From Gordionus sp. m RMFG-2023 (Eukaryota; Nematomorpha; Gordioida; Chordodea; Parachordodidae), in contig NC_088777.1 in NCBI RefSeq assembly GCF_954871325.1, forward strand, positions 48,027,366 to 48,091,365: DNA of 64,000 nucleotides. Direction: 5' to 3'. The notes under the pieces are model-generated. The model was not told the origin of the DNA. It did no database searches and saw nothing but the letters and a program-made list of their open reading frames with translations. Position numbers and translations under genes: made by a program. How positions within the stretch are numbered: the stretch's first letter is position 1; each line of letters opens with the position of its first letter. This document shows, in pieces, positions 37,751 to 49,000 of the stretch.

Positions 37751-38559
37751 AAGTTAAAATGCATTTTTATAAAGTAACATAAAAATGGTTAATTTTACTC
37801 TCCTATAATAATCCCATTTGAAATTTGTAATGAATGTCTATTTTAAATTTTCTCCAGCCCGGATACAAGCATTAGCTATATTAAATCGGAATACGAAGGA
37901 ATCACTTGTCCAAAAATTATGATGGACATCTTTTTGGGTAATTTTTTTTTATTTAAAAAGAAAGTTAAATCTTATAAGAAATAACCAATAATAACATTTA
38001 CCAGTTTGATTTTATCGATAAATTATAAATATTGTCGCTAAAATTTTCAAGGAAGAAAATTTATACTTTAGGCTGTGTCCTAAAACCCGTTTCAAAATTC
38101 GAAAAAATAAAATAATAACTTTCAGATGTTTTTAAATTTTAATCAAATCATATGTTAAAATTTTATACAATTGTGTTTAAGTACAAGTTTTTATATTAAA
38201 AATAGCTTATTTCTCTTTTTTTTCGTTAAAGTTACTAAGGTTTGCAAATTATATTTTTTATATTCAGACCACAGCCTTATATTAACATAATTATTGTTCC
38301 GAGCCATAGAAGCACTATTTTTTGCACAAAGCAAAACCTAGACACCCAATTTGGAGGCAGTGGTATTATTTTCTTAATGTTAATAGAAAAAGTGGGGGGG
38401 GGCATTTTTAATTAAAATACTGACCAACTAAACAAAATAGAGATAAAATGACAGTGCTTACAAATTGAGCCATAGCGATTAGCGGTTGTGTTTTTAAATA
38501 AAACGCTTCGTTGTTAGTAATTTAAGCGATAAAATATAAAATACTCCTATACTTATACA

Positions 38560-38745
38560 CTCGAAGAAAGCAACTAAATGCTTCAATTTGTATTTTAGCC
38601 AGAAAAATAAGTCTCGAGATTTCGTTAATAGATGTCTAAACCTTTGTGCCATATAACAAAATCTGCATAATATTTTTCTGGACAAAACATTAAGTTAGCC
38701 GTTATTAAAAATCGGCTCAAATTGATATATTTAGCAACACTAGTT
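38560..38745. mobile_element. MITE family A, copy with degraded left end
   Basis: TTTAGCCAGAAAAATAAG, TCTCGAGATTTCGTTAATAG, TGTCTAAACCTTTGTGCC, then AAGTTAGCCGTTATTAAA, ATCGGCTCAAATTG and AGCAACACTAG. The left terminal repeat is no longer clear. Confidence 0.7.
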
Positions 38746-38762
38746 GCACTACTATTATCCTC

Positions 38763-38992
38763 AGAGACCTGCAGGCCCGGTTTTAAACCCGGCCCTGTCA
38801 GTATTTTAATTTTTTAAATATACCCGAGCCGGGCCTGAAATTTTATTTAAAAAAAAATTCGGGCCGTATATTTTAAAACCAAATATTCGAAATCGCCATT
38901 ATTAGCTATAAAAATCAAAAATAAATATAATATATTTTAAAAAAAATCCAGGCCGGGTCGTGTAAATAGTACCCCTGCAGGTCTCTGATATA
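38763..38992. mobile_element. GC-rich family C, palindromic-ended copy
   Basis: It starts AGAGACCTGCAGGCCCGG and ends CCCTGCAGGTCTCT, perfect inverted ends of about 11 bp. Inside are AACCCGGCCCTG, GAGCCGGGCCTGAAATTTT, ATTCGGGCCGTATATTTTAA and CCAGGCCGGGTCG around an AT middle. Non-coding. The terminal inverted repeats suggest a DNA-transposon-type MITE. Confidence 0.65.
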
Positions 38993-39550
38993 ATGATTAA
39001 ATATTTAAACAAATTATTTATTTTTTTTAAAAAAAAAATTCCTTTAAAATTTAGGCAATTTTAATTATTATCCGGAAATGGGTATAATATAATTTTCATC
39101 TTTTTACAAAAAATATGCATGAGCTTAAACCTTACTTTTCTTTCTTTTTTAAAAATTTAAGATTTTAATATTTAGATTAAAATTAAATTAAAAAATTTTT
39201 TTTTTATTTTACTCCTACATAATTATCTTTGCTTAATTTTTTTTTCTCTTTTTTAATTATATTTTATTTATATAATGTAATATGACTATGAAGATCTATA
39301 AAAAATAATAAAGTTTGTTATATAAAACTTAGTGTAACAGAAAAGATATTAAAATAATGTTATATATCTAACAAAAAAAAATGGAATTTAATAACTATTA
39401 AAAATAGCTAAAAGGAAGGAGAGTAAAAGTTAGGTAAAGGGTAACGCGGCTTAATTTACAGGCGTATGCGACAGAAAATTCGCCACGCATTGAGGGTACG
39501 AAATAATTTAAATGCTGAGCTGTCTATTCAAAAATGTAATGCTCGGTCAC

Positions 39551-39790
39551 AGTGTTGTCAAACGGCTCTTTTTTAAGGACGCGGCTGAAAGCCGGGAAAA
39601 ATGGGGCTTGGCAACGAAGCTCTCCAAAAAAAATTAACCCCCCCCCCTCATGGATAAATTTTGGATACGCCATTTGAAAACGGCTAATCCAATATTTTAG
39701 TCAAAAAATATTATTCAAGTTTCTTTCGTTCTTTCTTTAAAGATTTAGACATCTATTAACAAAATCCCGAGGTTTGTTTTGAGTAAGGTT
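39551..39790. mobile_element. MITE family A, rearranged copy with insertion
   Basis: The left end is CAGTGTTGTCAAACGGCTC. About 85 bp of other, GC-richer sequence with a C-run follows, then AAACGGCTAATCCAATATT, TTAGTCAAAAAATATT, TTTAGACATCTATTAACAAA and TCCCGAGG. The core runs in reversed order and the right terminal repeat is missing. Confidence 0.55.
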
Positions 39791-39829
39791 TTAATATAAA
39801 ATTGGTACTCTAACGGACAGATAATATAT

Positions 39830-39940
39830 ATTTCGAGTCTGGCCTACCGAGACAAATGAAAGGAAATTCGTTCGGACTGGACTTGAAAAATTAGGCTCGA
39901 TGAAGAGCACTAAAATAAATAGCCTAATAACAGGTATGTA
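39830..39940. mobile_element. GC-rich family C, right-end fragment
   Basis: TCGAGTCTGGCCTACCGAG, GTTCGGACTGGACTTG, then AAAAATTAGGCTCGATGAAG and AGCACTAA. The last part matches the right end of the copy at 45.3 kb (GAAAAATTAGGCCCGATAC...CACTAA). Confidence 0.5.
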
Positions 39941-40314
39941 GATGCGAATAAATTCTTATAAATGTATCTAGTAACGATACAGATACAAATTTTATTTTAT
40001 CTGAATAATTTAAGAATCCCGATTCATGTAAAAATAGTCGCTCACCGATGAAAAACTCTTCTTCCTTCTTTTTTCTATTCAAAAATTAAAAACGTGTCCA
40101 AAATTAAAATTTGTTAAAAATTTTTTTTTTTAATCGTTGGACCCAAATGTAAATGTAATATTTTGAAATAAGTAGAATTTCACTATGCGTGCTTAATATT
40201 TTTCAACATTACGGAATTATTGGTTTTGGGCCGGAGAGTAAAATTTGGTTCGCGATGGCAAATTTTTTTTTTACTCTGCTCAGATTCACAATGGTGATCG
40301 GTTATATAGTGTTT

Positions 40315-40545
40315 AATATAGTTGGGGGTAAACGGCTAAATGCCTGCTAATTTTGGTTCAATCTTCAGGCGCCTGCTGGGGAAATTAACATTAAGACGTT
40401 TTCATTTATATTAGTTTCTTTCAAATTTGAACTGCTATCTTTTTAAGAAAAACCCCTAGGTCAAGTGATTGTTTTCGGTTAAAAATTTGGTTTAGCCGAT
40501 TTTTTAGTCCGCTAAAAATATAGTTAATTATCCAACTATAGTGTT
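40315..40545. mobile_element. MITE family B, full copy with possible 8-bp target duplication
   Basis: The left end is TATAGTTGGGGGTAAACGGC and the right end TTAATTATCCAACTATA. Reversed, its blocks run ACCGAAAACAATCACTTGAC, GGGTTTTTCTTAAAA, CAGTTCAAATTTGAAAG and GATTGAACCAAAATTAG, the same order as at 12.0 kb. AGTGTTTA occurs on both sides (40307-40314 and 40540-40547), as expected for an 8-bp hAT target-site duplication, though the left copy is offset by about two bases. Confidence 0.65.
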
Positions 40546-42741
40546 TATGTTAAGTGATAATTCCTCAGGCCAAACCTTAATCAAAAAAATATTCCATTAT
40601 ATTAATAATTTATTATTAGTATTTACTATATAAATATAAAAATAATAAATATTAATTGAAATCAATTATTTTAATATTAATATTTATAAAAAAAAGGAGG
40701 AAAAAAAAATATATTTCAAAATTAATAAATAATTTATAGGATTGCGGTACAATTTTTTTTTTTGAAATTGTTATGATAATAATTTATAAGCAATCGGACT
40801 CAATAATTAATAATGTTTTATATAAATAAGATTGAAACCTCCAAAAGATGACCACTTTAATTTCTGCAATCTACTTAGGTCCGTCTCCACCCTGGCGAAT
40901 TACTATTTTTTTAAGAATCCTAATAGTTGATTCTATATACACATTGATAACCTCTACTATGTTAGAGCCGCCAGTTTCCTTGGAGGCTTCACTACTGGTT
41001 TTTGGATTTATTTTACGGAATTAGATCATAAATCATTATATTTATGATTTTTTCAAGGTTTTTTTTTATTGAATACACTCATAGTCATACATATAATCCA
41101 AAAATTATGGATGTATTTAATAAAAAATACGGAAAGAAATGAAGAGAGAGACAAAAAAAATATTTTATTATTTGTCGAAAGAGTTTTTACTAAAGAAATA
41201 CGAATAACATTTATTTTAACTTTGATTCGAACTACCGCAAAAATTTATTGAGCCCCACCAACCCCAAAATTTATTTTAGGTGGGTTCAGTTAAGTTCCTG
41301 GTCTAATATCTAATTTTTAACTCTGGCTTAGAACGGAGTTGATTTGGATTCATGGAAATATGAGTAAATTGTGTCTCTAACTCCCTTACCCTAATTCAAG
41401 TGTTTTGAATTTGATTTAGTCGCAACTGCTTGAAAATTTTGCATTATAATGGAATTTGTAGTTTGACGGCTATATGTTATAAATTTATTAAAATCGATGG
41501 TTCAAATACCTATTATATTTAAATTTATTTCTTATTTATTTTTTAACCTGAAAATATTATAAAAACTTCGTATTTTTTTAAATTTTTAAAAGTAATAAAA
41601 AAAATATAAAATAAAAAGAAAGCATTATCGAAATTTTCTTTTCATTTTTTTTGTCCAATAATAAATATAAATACTCTCGCTTAAAAAATTATTTTCAAAA
41701 ATTTTAATTTCATAAAAAGCAAAGCACATTAAAAATTTTAATTTAATTTATTTATTTTAAAAAAAAGTGTATTTTTAATGGGGTCTCTTCCCCTCTTGTT
41801 GCGAATGATTTTGATTTTAATCTTTTGATATCGTATTTATTTTTAATTTTTAAAAATAAAAATAGGAAAAATTTAGGTTTTACTTTTCCTTCGTCGTTTG
41901 TATATACCAGGAATATAAGCCAAAGTTTCTAGAAAGAAGTATATAATTTTTTTTTATTCCTTTTTTTGGGAGGAATTCGCGCCCTCTGGGACCAAACAAT
42001 AATGCGCGGGATTAAAAAACTATAGCTTACTCATATTGATCCAACAACTAAAGAATCGTCACAAAATTATCGAAATAGATCTTAGACTTGAACATATTCG
42101 CAAATTTTTTTTTTTTTAATAGCCAAAGGTCGCGAAAATTAGCGTAAGTGGATCCAAAAAAAACGATTAGCAGCCTTTTTCAATATCGACACATTCGTTA
42201 TTAAAACTTTTTAAGAGATAAACGAATTACCTCTTCGTGATAAATTCTGGAATCATAAACTTTTATTTGAAACTTTTTTACCAAAAACTAATCGTTTAGC
42301 CTAAAATTAATATATATTTTTTTAAATTCTACCTTAACGCAAATCGATATAAGATCTCTAAAAGATATAATCATATTTAATGCGCCTTTTTTGAAATCGA
42401 AAGATATTTCCTCGACTTATTTCATCTTTTTCAATGATGATTATTATTAAACCTTATCGATTAAACAATAATTTACCAACGTATCTAAAGTATTAACACT
42501 TTTTAACACTTGAATATTCAAAATAAATAATCGCATCGATAGCGTATATATCCATACTAGCCCAGAGGAATTCTGATTGAGGATAAAGAAATTTGTAATA
42601 ACAACATTACGAGATGCCTAGATCTTCTTCCTGCTATATTCAAATTATAAATGATGATTATTTACCCGCGTTTTTAAAATCCCTATTATAGCGACTCTAT
42701 TCAATTTTTTTTAATATAAATTTAAAAATATTAAATAAAAC
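40546..42741. other. AT-rich upstream region of the delta-catenin gene
   Basis: No clear coding exon was seen before the catenin start. A somewhat GC-richer patch at 41270-41450 has no recognised feature. Any untranslated exons or promoter of the catenin gene would lie here, but no promoter element can be named. Confidence 0.4.
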
Positions 42742-43095
42742 ATGCTGACTTCCAAGTTTACTCCCGACAATAATATTAATAATAGCGCCATCTACAATTA
42801 CGATGACGATCCCAGTATTTTCCATCAAGTTCCTGCTCCGCCCCCTCCACCCTCCGCTTTGAATTATCGCTCATTCATGGAGGGTGGTAAAGGGGTCAAG
42901 GAGTCTTACAGTATAAACGTCAGTTACGGACCTTCCAAGGGAGCTTTGGACGGAAGATTCGAGAACGAGGACGGGAAACGGGGATTTTGGGAAAGATTGA
43001 ATGGCAATACCAGACCTGGCGAAATATCAGGAGGTGATAACAAAGATAATCGGGAACTGGTGGAGAGAAAAACCCAGCAGAGAACAACGCAGCAG
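42742..43095 (+). CDS. Delta-catenin exon 1 (aa 1-118)
   Basis: Starts at ATG ([11 protein letters not shown]) and ends phase 0 at CAG|GTTTTG. It has a proline run (VPAPPPPPS) near residue 35 and Gly/Arg-rich sequence. No coiled coil. The frame stays open into the intron for about 58 codons, but those residues derive from a repeat. The start is the first ATG of the open stretch; an upstream start cannot be excluded. Confidence 0.7.
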
Positions 43096-46000
43096 GTTTT
43101 GTATGTTACTTTAAAAAAATTTGCTCAGAAACAAAGGGATTTTTTTATAAAACGATTTGTATTAGGAAGCCTAGAGGTCGGCGATGGCCTACCCGTGGAA
43201 ATTTTTGAGGGTTGCCCATCACGTGAACAATTTTGCCCGGGCCCGTTTATACTAATTGTCCGACCCTACCCATAATAATTTATTATGAAAGAAGGAGATA
43301 TAAATTTGCCTAGATACTTAGCTTTAAAAAACTATCATTAGGCCCGCCCCCGAAAATACTTTTGCTCGGTCCGCTCCAACCTCTAGCGCCTCTCTTTTTG
43401 TTTACATAGTTTTTGATCTATATGCGATGATTTGAATTACTTCCCTATTTTCTCGAATATTCGAAAATTTTAATTATAGCTCTAGCTGATTTAATTAAAA
43501 GTTTATAAAGGTCTTTTTTGTTAAAAAGTGCTTATACTAAATTATTTTAATTTTAGGTGACGAAAGTGACCAAGGTCTACACGACTCGAAAATTTGGAAC
43601 TCCTCAATTACTGGAAAATTCGGACGCCAATATATTTACCATGGACAAAGATGGAAACATGGTCCCTTCCGGTCACACCGATACTTCCAATTACTTGGAA
43701 CAGGTAAAGTCTAGCCAAATTATATTTTTTCCTTATAAGACAGCATTAAGCCTAGCGGTTCATACATCTCCATCACTATGTAAATGTTGTTGCGCACTTT
43801 AAGAGGTCTAAACTTTGTTTATTAGGAATCCAAAAATTTCCATAAGACCTCAACTCAACCCATCAGATTTACTATGGTCTATATCGGTCCAGATATCCAT
43901 TATAATTTGATAGTTATCTTAAAGTTAGAACTAAAGCTAGACCACTTGGGGAGGGGGGGGGGGGTCATTTTTTTTATAGGAACAAAAATCTCGTCACATT
44001 ATGGTGCCCTACCAATGCAAATAGTATTTTCCTCCTTATTTATCTATCTTGTCAAGCTTCCATCTAATCTAATATGATTTAAAACTTTATAATAACATTA
44101 TCTTATATTTTAATGCCTTAGGAAGCAGAGCCCAATTTTTTATTCGCAATATATTTATACCATATAAACAGATAATTTACGTGGCTCAGCAACTAATTTC
44201 TCAATTTTTTTTCGAAAAGCAAATTTTTTTTTCTCGCAAAATACGCTAATTTGGGCTTTGAGAATGCAAATTTTTTTAGAGGAAATTCTATGTAATCAAT
44301 TGTACTTTTCATTTAAGTTATCAAAATTTTTATAAGAAAATACCTTTCTTGCATCCAATTAATTAGTATCTAAGGCTGAGTTTAAATAGCAAATAAAATA
44401 TAGTTTCCACCAATTAGAAACTGCGAACTATTCTCAAATTGCAAGTGATTAATCCTTTACCATTTTCTCTAAAAATATTGCGAATTCGCAAAATTTTAAG
44501 CCTCGAGATCGGAGGTTCCCTTAAGTTCGAATCTAGGAAATAATCCCCTTTTTTAAGGGTAATCAGTGCAAGCTAAAGGCTAAAAATCGATCTGATCTGA
44601 TAAAATAAAATAAAATTTATCGATACATATATAGTACTTATATGAATGTGAAATACAATTTTTAAAAAAAATTTGACCAATTATTTAAAAAATATTAATA
44701 TTTTTATGGGAAGTAGCGTTGTTAAGAAACTAGATTTAGCAAGGTACTTTAACCAGTTACTTTTCAAAAATAACTTAACCCTAATAAAATGGTATAATTC
44801 AAAAAAATATGCCTTGTTGAGATGAGGGGGGAGGGGTTGGATGATATTTCAAACAAGGCGCAAACAATGCTTGTCCCCCTCCATAGTTACCACTACTTGA
44901 TTTGAATTATTTTTTTAAAAAATTTAACTAAATTTTAATTTCTTGAAAAAAATATTTATAAATGTAATGTTTGGTAAATTTTAAGAAATTTAATGTGATA
45001 TTTGAGTCTTTAATTAAATTTAAACTTTCCATTATCTCGTATATCAATTGATACACGTAAAGTTTATTCTAATTAAAGGTTTAAAATATTTATTAACTTG
45101 TTTTTATTTTATTATTTATTTCTAATTGCTAAAAAAATATATTCATAATTCATAACAATTATTTACATTATTCCCATATTATAAATTATTATTATATATG
45201 CTATTTAATTATCCCGTTCTTCAAAAAAAAAAGAAAAATATTCTATTTCTTGTACGGAATAGAAATTAGAGATCTGTAAAATTAAGGCCGGCCCGTACTC
45301 GAACCCGGCCCGAACGGGATTTAGGCCGGAAAAAAATCGGGTTCGGGCTGAGTCGGGATAAATTTTTTTAAATATATCTAAATTTATCTATTTTATGTTG
45401 AATTTTTTATGTAAAATAAAAATATTTGATTTTATCTATAGAAACTAGACCTCATAACATATATTCGTTCATTTTGAGTAATTATAAAAATTAATTTCTA
45501 TATTTAAATAAATTTGGGCATGGCCGGGCCGGTAAATTTTTTCAAAAAATATTTCGGGCCGGGCCGGCAAAACTTTTTAAAAATTTTGGGTTCGGGCCGG
45601 GCCGGGTAAAACTTTTTTATAAAGATTTCAGACCGGGCTTGAAAAATTAGGCCCGATACAGATCACTAATAGTAATAGGCATGGATTTATGGTAATATAA
45701 CATGATTAGATATTAAACGAACCATATTTTGCTACCGTCTATATAACTTTAACAAGTATTTAGTCTTTATAATGTACAAAATAAAATATGTTACTTTTAA
45801 TGGCGTGGAAGCTCAGAGATAACTACCTCGTCGACCGAGGAACGCATGTATCGAGCCTAAATCTAGAAAAAAAATATTTCTGAAACTAATCTTTTGGATA
45901 CTAAGGAAAACAGGATTTAATCAAAAAAATATCATAATTATTTTTAGTTGGGATTGGCTGAATGTTTATAACAAAATTCTCCAAATGAGTCGGTTCATTT

Positions 46001-49000
46001 GGCTCTAAACAATACTATCCAGAACGGACATTTTACCATCTCTCCATACTTTTTTTTGGAAGAAGAAATGTTGATCAAAACATTGTCAGGAAATGGTATA
46101 AATAAACTGCTGCCTCACGCGATAAAATTTTTTTCGATAGCACTTTTAATTGTACGCACGACATCTAATGCTAATATTATTTTGTTTTTAGAGTTTGCAA
46201 TGCATTTTTCCATAATCCTGACTCCTAAAAATATACTCTATCGAATTGCCTAGTAAGCTTTAAAAGCCCGGATAAAATCATCGTTAACTCCAAAAAAGTT
46301 TTTTTTTTGCTCCGATGATTTTATGCAATTAAAAGAGAAATGCCATGAATATAATCGAAATAATTGTTATATTTTTAGCTGGCTTAATAAACGAAATGAC
46401 TAAACCTGGTTTAGCATCACCTCACCATAGGATTTTTTCTTTCAAAATATAACTCAAGCCTTAAAGAAGGAAATAAATTTATCTCTCGCGTGCGCTCGTA
46501 AATCGAACCGAATTACCCGAATTTTTAGCAGTTACCCAAGGTCTTACTCACTTTCCTAAGCCAGTGATGATTTCCTCTTCCCCACTCTTCTCTTACCCCT
46601 CTCTCCAAATCAAAATTAGCAAACTTTCATGTTTTTAAAATTATCATCATTACACAAATTCGATAATATAAATTTTTATTAATATCTTTTTTAAATAAGT
46701 TAAAATGTCACGTTTCCTCCCCTTACCAAATTTCTATGAATAATACATAAAGTTTTTTTTGTCTCTCTCTGTGTTCGGTTTCGTTTCATAACTTTTGAAA
46801 ATTCCGAAATGTTTATTGGTTTCTTTACACACAAAAAAAAATATTAGAATGAATCTAAAAATTTTGACTCAAATATTCCTCTGTTTTATCCCCCTTATCT
46901 ATTTCCTTTCATCTTTATTTTTTTGCAAATTTTAATTTTAATTTTTTTTAAACAAAAATTGAATCCATTTAAAATAAAACCAAAAATCAATTTATTTCTA
47001 GTTGAATTTTTATTTTTTTTTATTTTAAATATAAATATTATATTTATTTTTATTATAATTAAATTTTAATTTGCGAAGTGTTATGGTGATGCGATGATAG
47101 TATGTTTCTATATAAGAGAGTGAAAAAAAAAATTGAATAAATTTTTTGTTTGTCTACCGGAGTTAAATGAAGTTAATGTTCCCTTCTCTCTATTTTTGAA
47201 GAAATAAAATATAAAGGCATTCTTTTATTTTAATTAAAAAGGTGACGCGTTATCCAAAGAATGAGAACAAAATTTTGAAGTTTGCATTTTAAGCGTAATG
47301 AGGTAGGGAGAGATCAAAAGAGAGATATTTAATTTATAAGTCAGTGGGGAAGGATTTAAACAGCCTGCTTTTCCCGCAAATTTCCTTTTTAAACCAATTT
47401 TGTTTAGTCCTTCCGCCCGTCCAATGTTTGAAAAATAATTTGATTGATTCATTGAAACTTTTTTTATCCCTTCTCGGGGCTGGGTAAATCTCGAATAATT
47501 TAACAATCAGACTCGCAATGGTATGATTAAGACCTTTTTCTTTTTTCACAATGGTCCGCTAATGGGTAGAAACCACATACTGCCCTAATTCAGTTTTAGC
47601 TAGGCATAATGCCTGCTAGGAGTTTACAACACTATGATGGTATCATTAATTTAATAAACACTAATTGTTATCACAAAATTTTATAAACATCAGCCAACAA
47701 ATGTATCAACTTCCATGATAACCTGCCCACCCCAAACTTTGGAAGAGAAGATTATAACAGAAATGTATGATTCTTCCTTCGACAGCCCAAGACACGAGGA
47801 GATAACTTACAAATATTCTCCCAGGTACCTCTTTCTGCCTAACACTTCCCCCAACGGTGCGAACGACCTTTCATCCCGTCAGACTAACGAACAACACTCT
47901 AAACCGTGTTTTATGCCTGGTAAGACCATTAAGAGATTATTTATAATCGAATTGGATGAAAATTGAAAATATTTTATATTTAATGACTTTATTTTATTAC
48001 CCCAGAATTTAAAATGCTATTGTGAAATTGTTAATATAAGTTGAACATTTCATTTTGTAAACCTAATTACAAAAAATATTTTATAAATTTAATATTCCAT
48101 ATTTTAAAAAAAAGATATGAACGGCTTATATTTAACATCCAACCCAAACCTTTTTCATCTCAATAAAAGAAACATTCATTCACGCCAAGCAGACGATTTG
48201 GAACTCACGGCAGACGACGAGTATCCCATATCAGAAGATAATTACAATCCTTCATCCATGCATCATAAAAATCATCAGACTTTTAATAATAATTTTGATA
48301 ATCGTGATGTAATAACACAGATGTCCGAAGATAATTATAATTATCCTTCATCTCTCCATCTTAAAAATTCTCAAACCAAAGAAGATTTTAATTATTACGA
48401 AAATCTTAAAACAGCTGCGCGTTTAGAAGAGGAATACACAAATTCGTCATCGGAAGGTGCTAGTAGCAGACGATACAATCATGGAGGTGGCCATTTTTTG
48501 GGAGAGAAACTTTTCCATCATAATCACAGCAATAGCAATATAACAGACGACGAATTTCCTCAGCATAAGTATAAAAAAAATAAGTAGAGATTTAAAGTGT
48601 TAAAAGCGGTAAACGTTAATTCTGAAAAATTGTAGGGAATCCGAAATAACATTATTATAAGTTGAAAAAATCTTGTCGAGTTTAGATCTAATAAAAAGTA
48701 TGGGTGGTTCGTTATCAATCACTTCGGTTTCTGGTTGAGACCAAATTCGACTGGATCTATGACTTCCATTAGCATAATTGTTATAAAGATTGTATGTCGA
48801 CTCCCCCCTCCCAATCACGGCAAGATGATATTTACCATTTGATAATAATATTCATTAAGTAGATTCATTATATTCTCTTCACACCTAAGAAATGGACCTG
48901 GCTTTTTAAAATAAATTGGATAGAGGCTATTAGAGATAAAAATGTAACATAATTATGAATAAAAATTCAGAAGTTTTATTTCATTGATGTAGCATGGAAA

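Noticed and set aside
45999-46253. Plus-strand open frame in catenin intron 2
   Set aside because: It does not join the catenin exons in phase (exon 2 to exon 3 is already continuous) and has no recognisable domain.
48600-48818. Minus-strand open frame just after catenin exon 4
   Set aside because: Balanced residues ([20 protein letters not shown]) made it tempting, but it lies on the opposite strand within intron 4, with no splice partner or known homologue.
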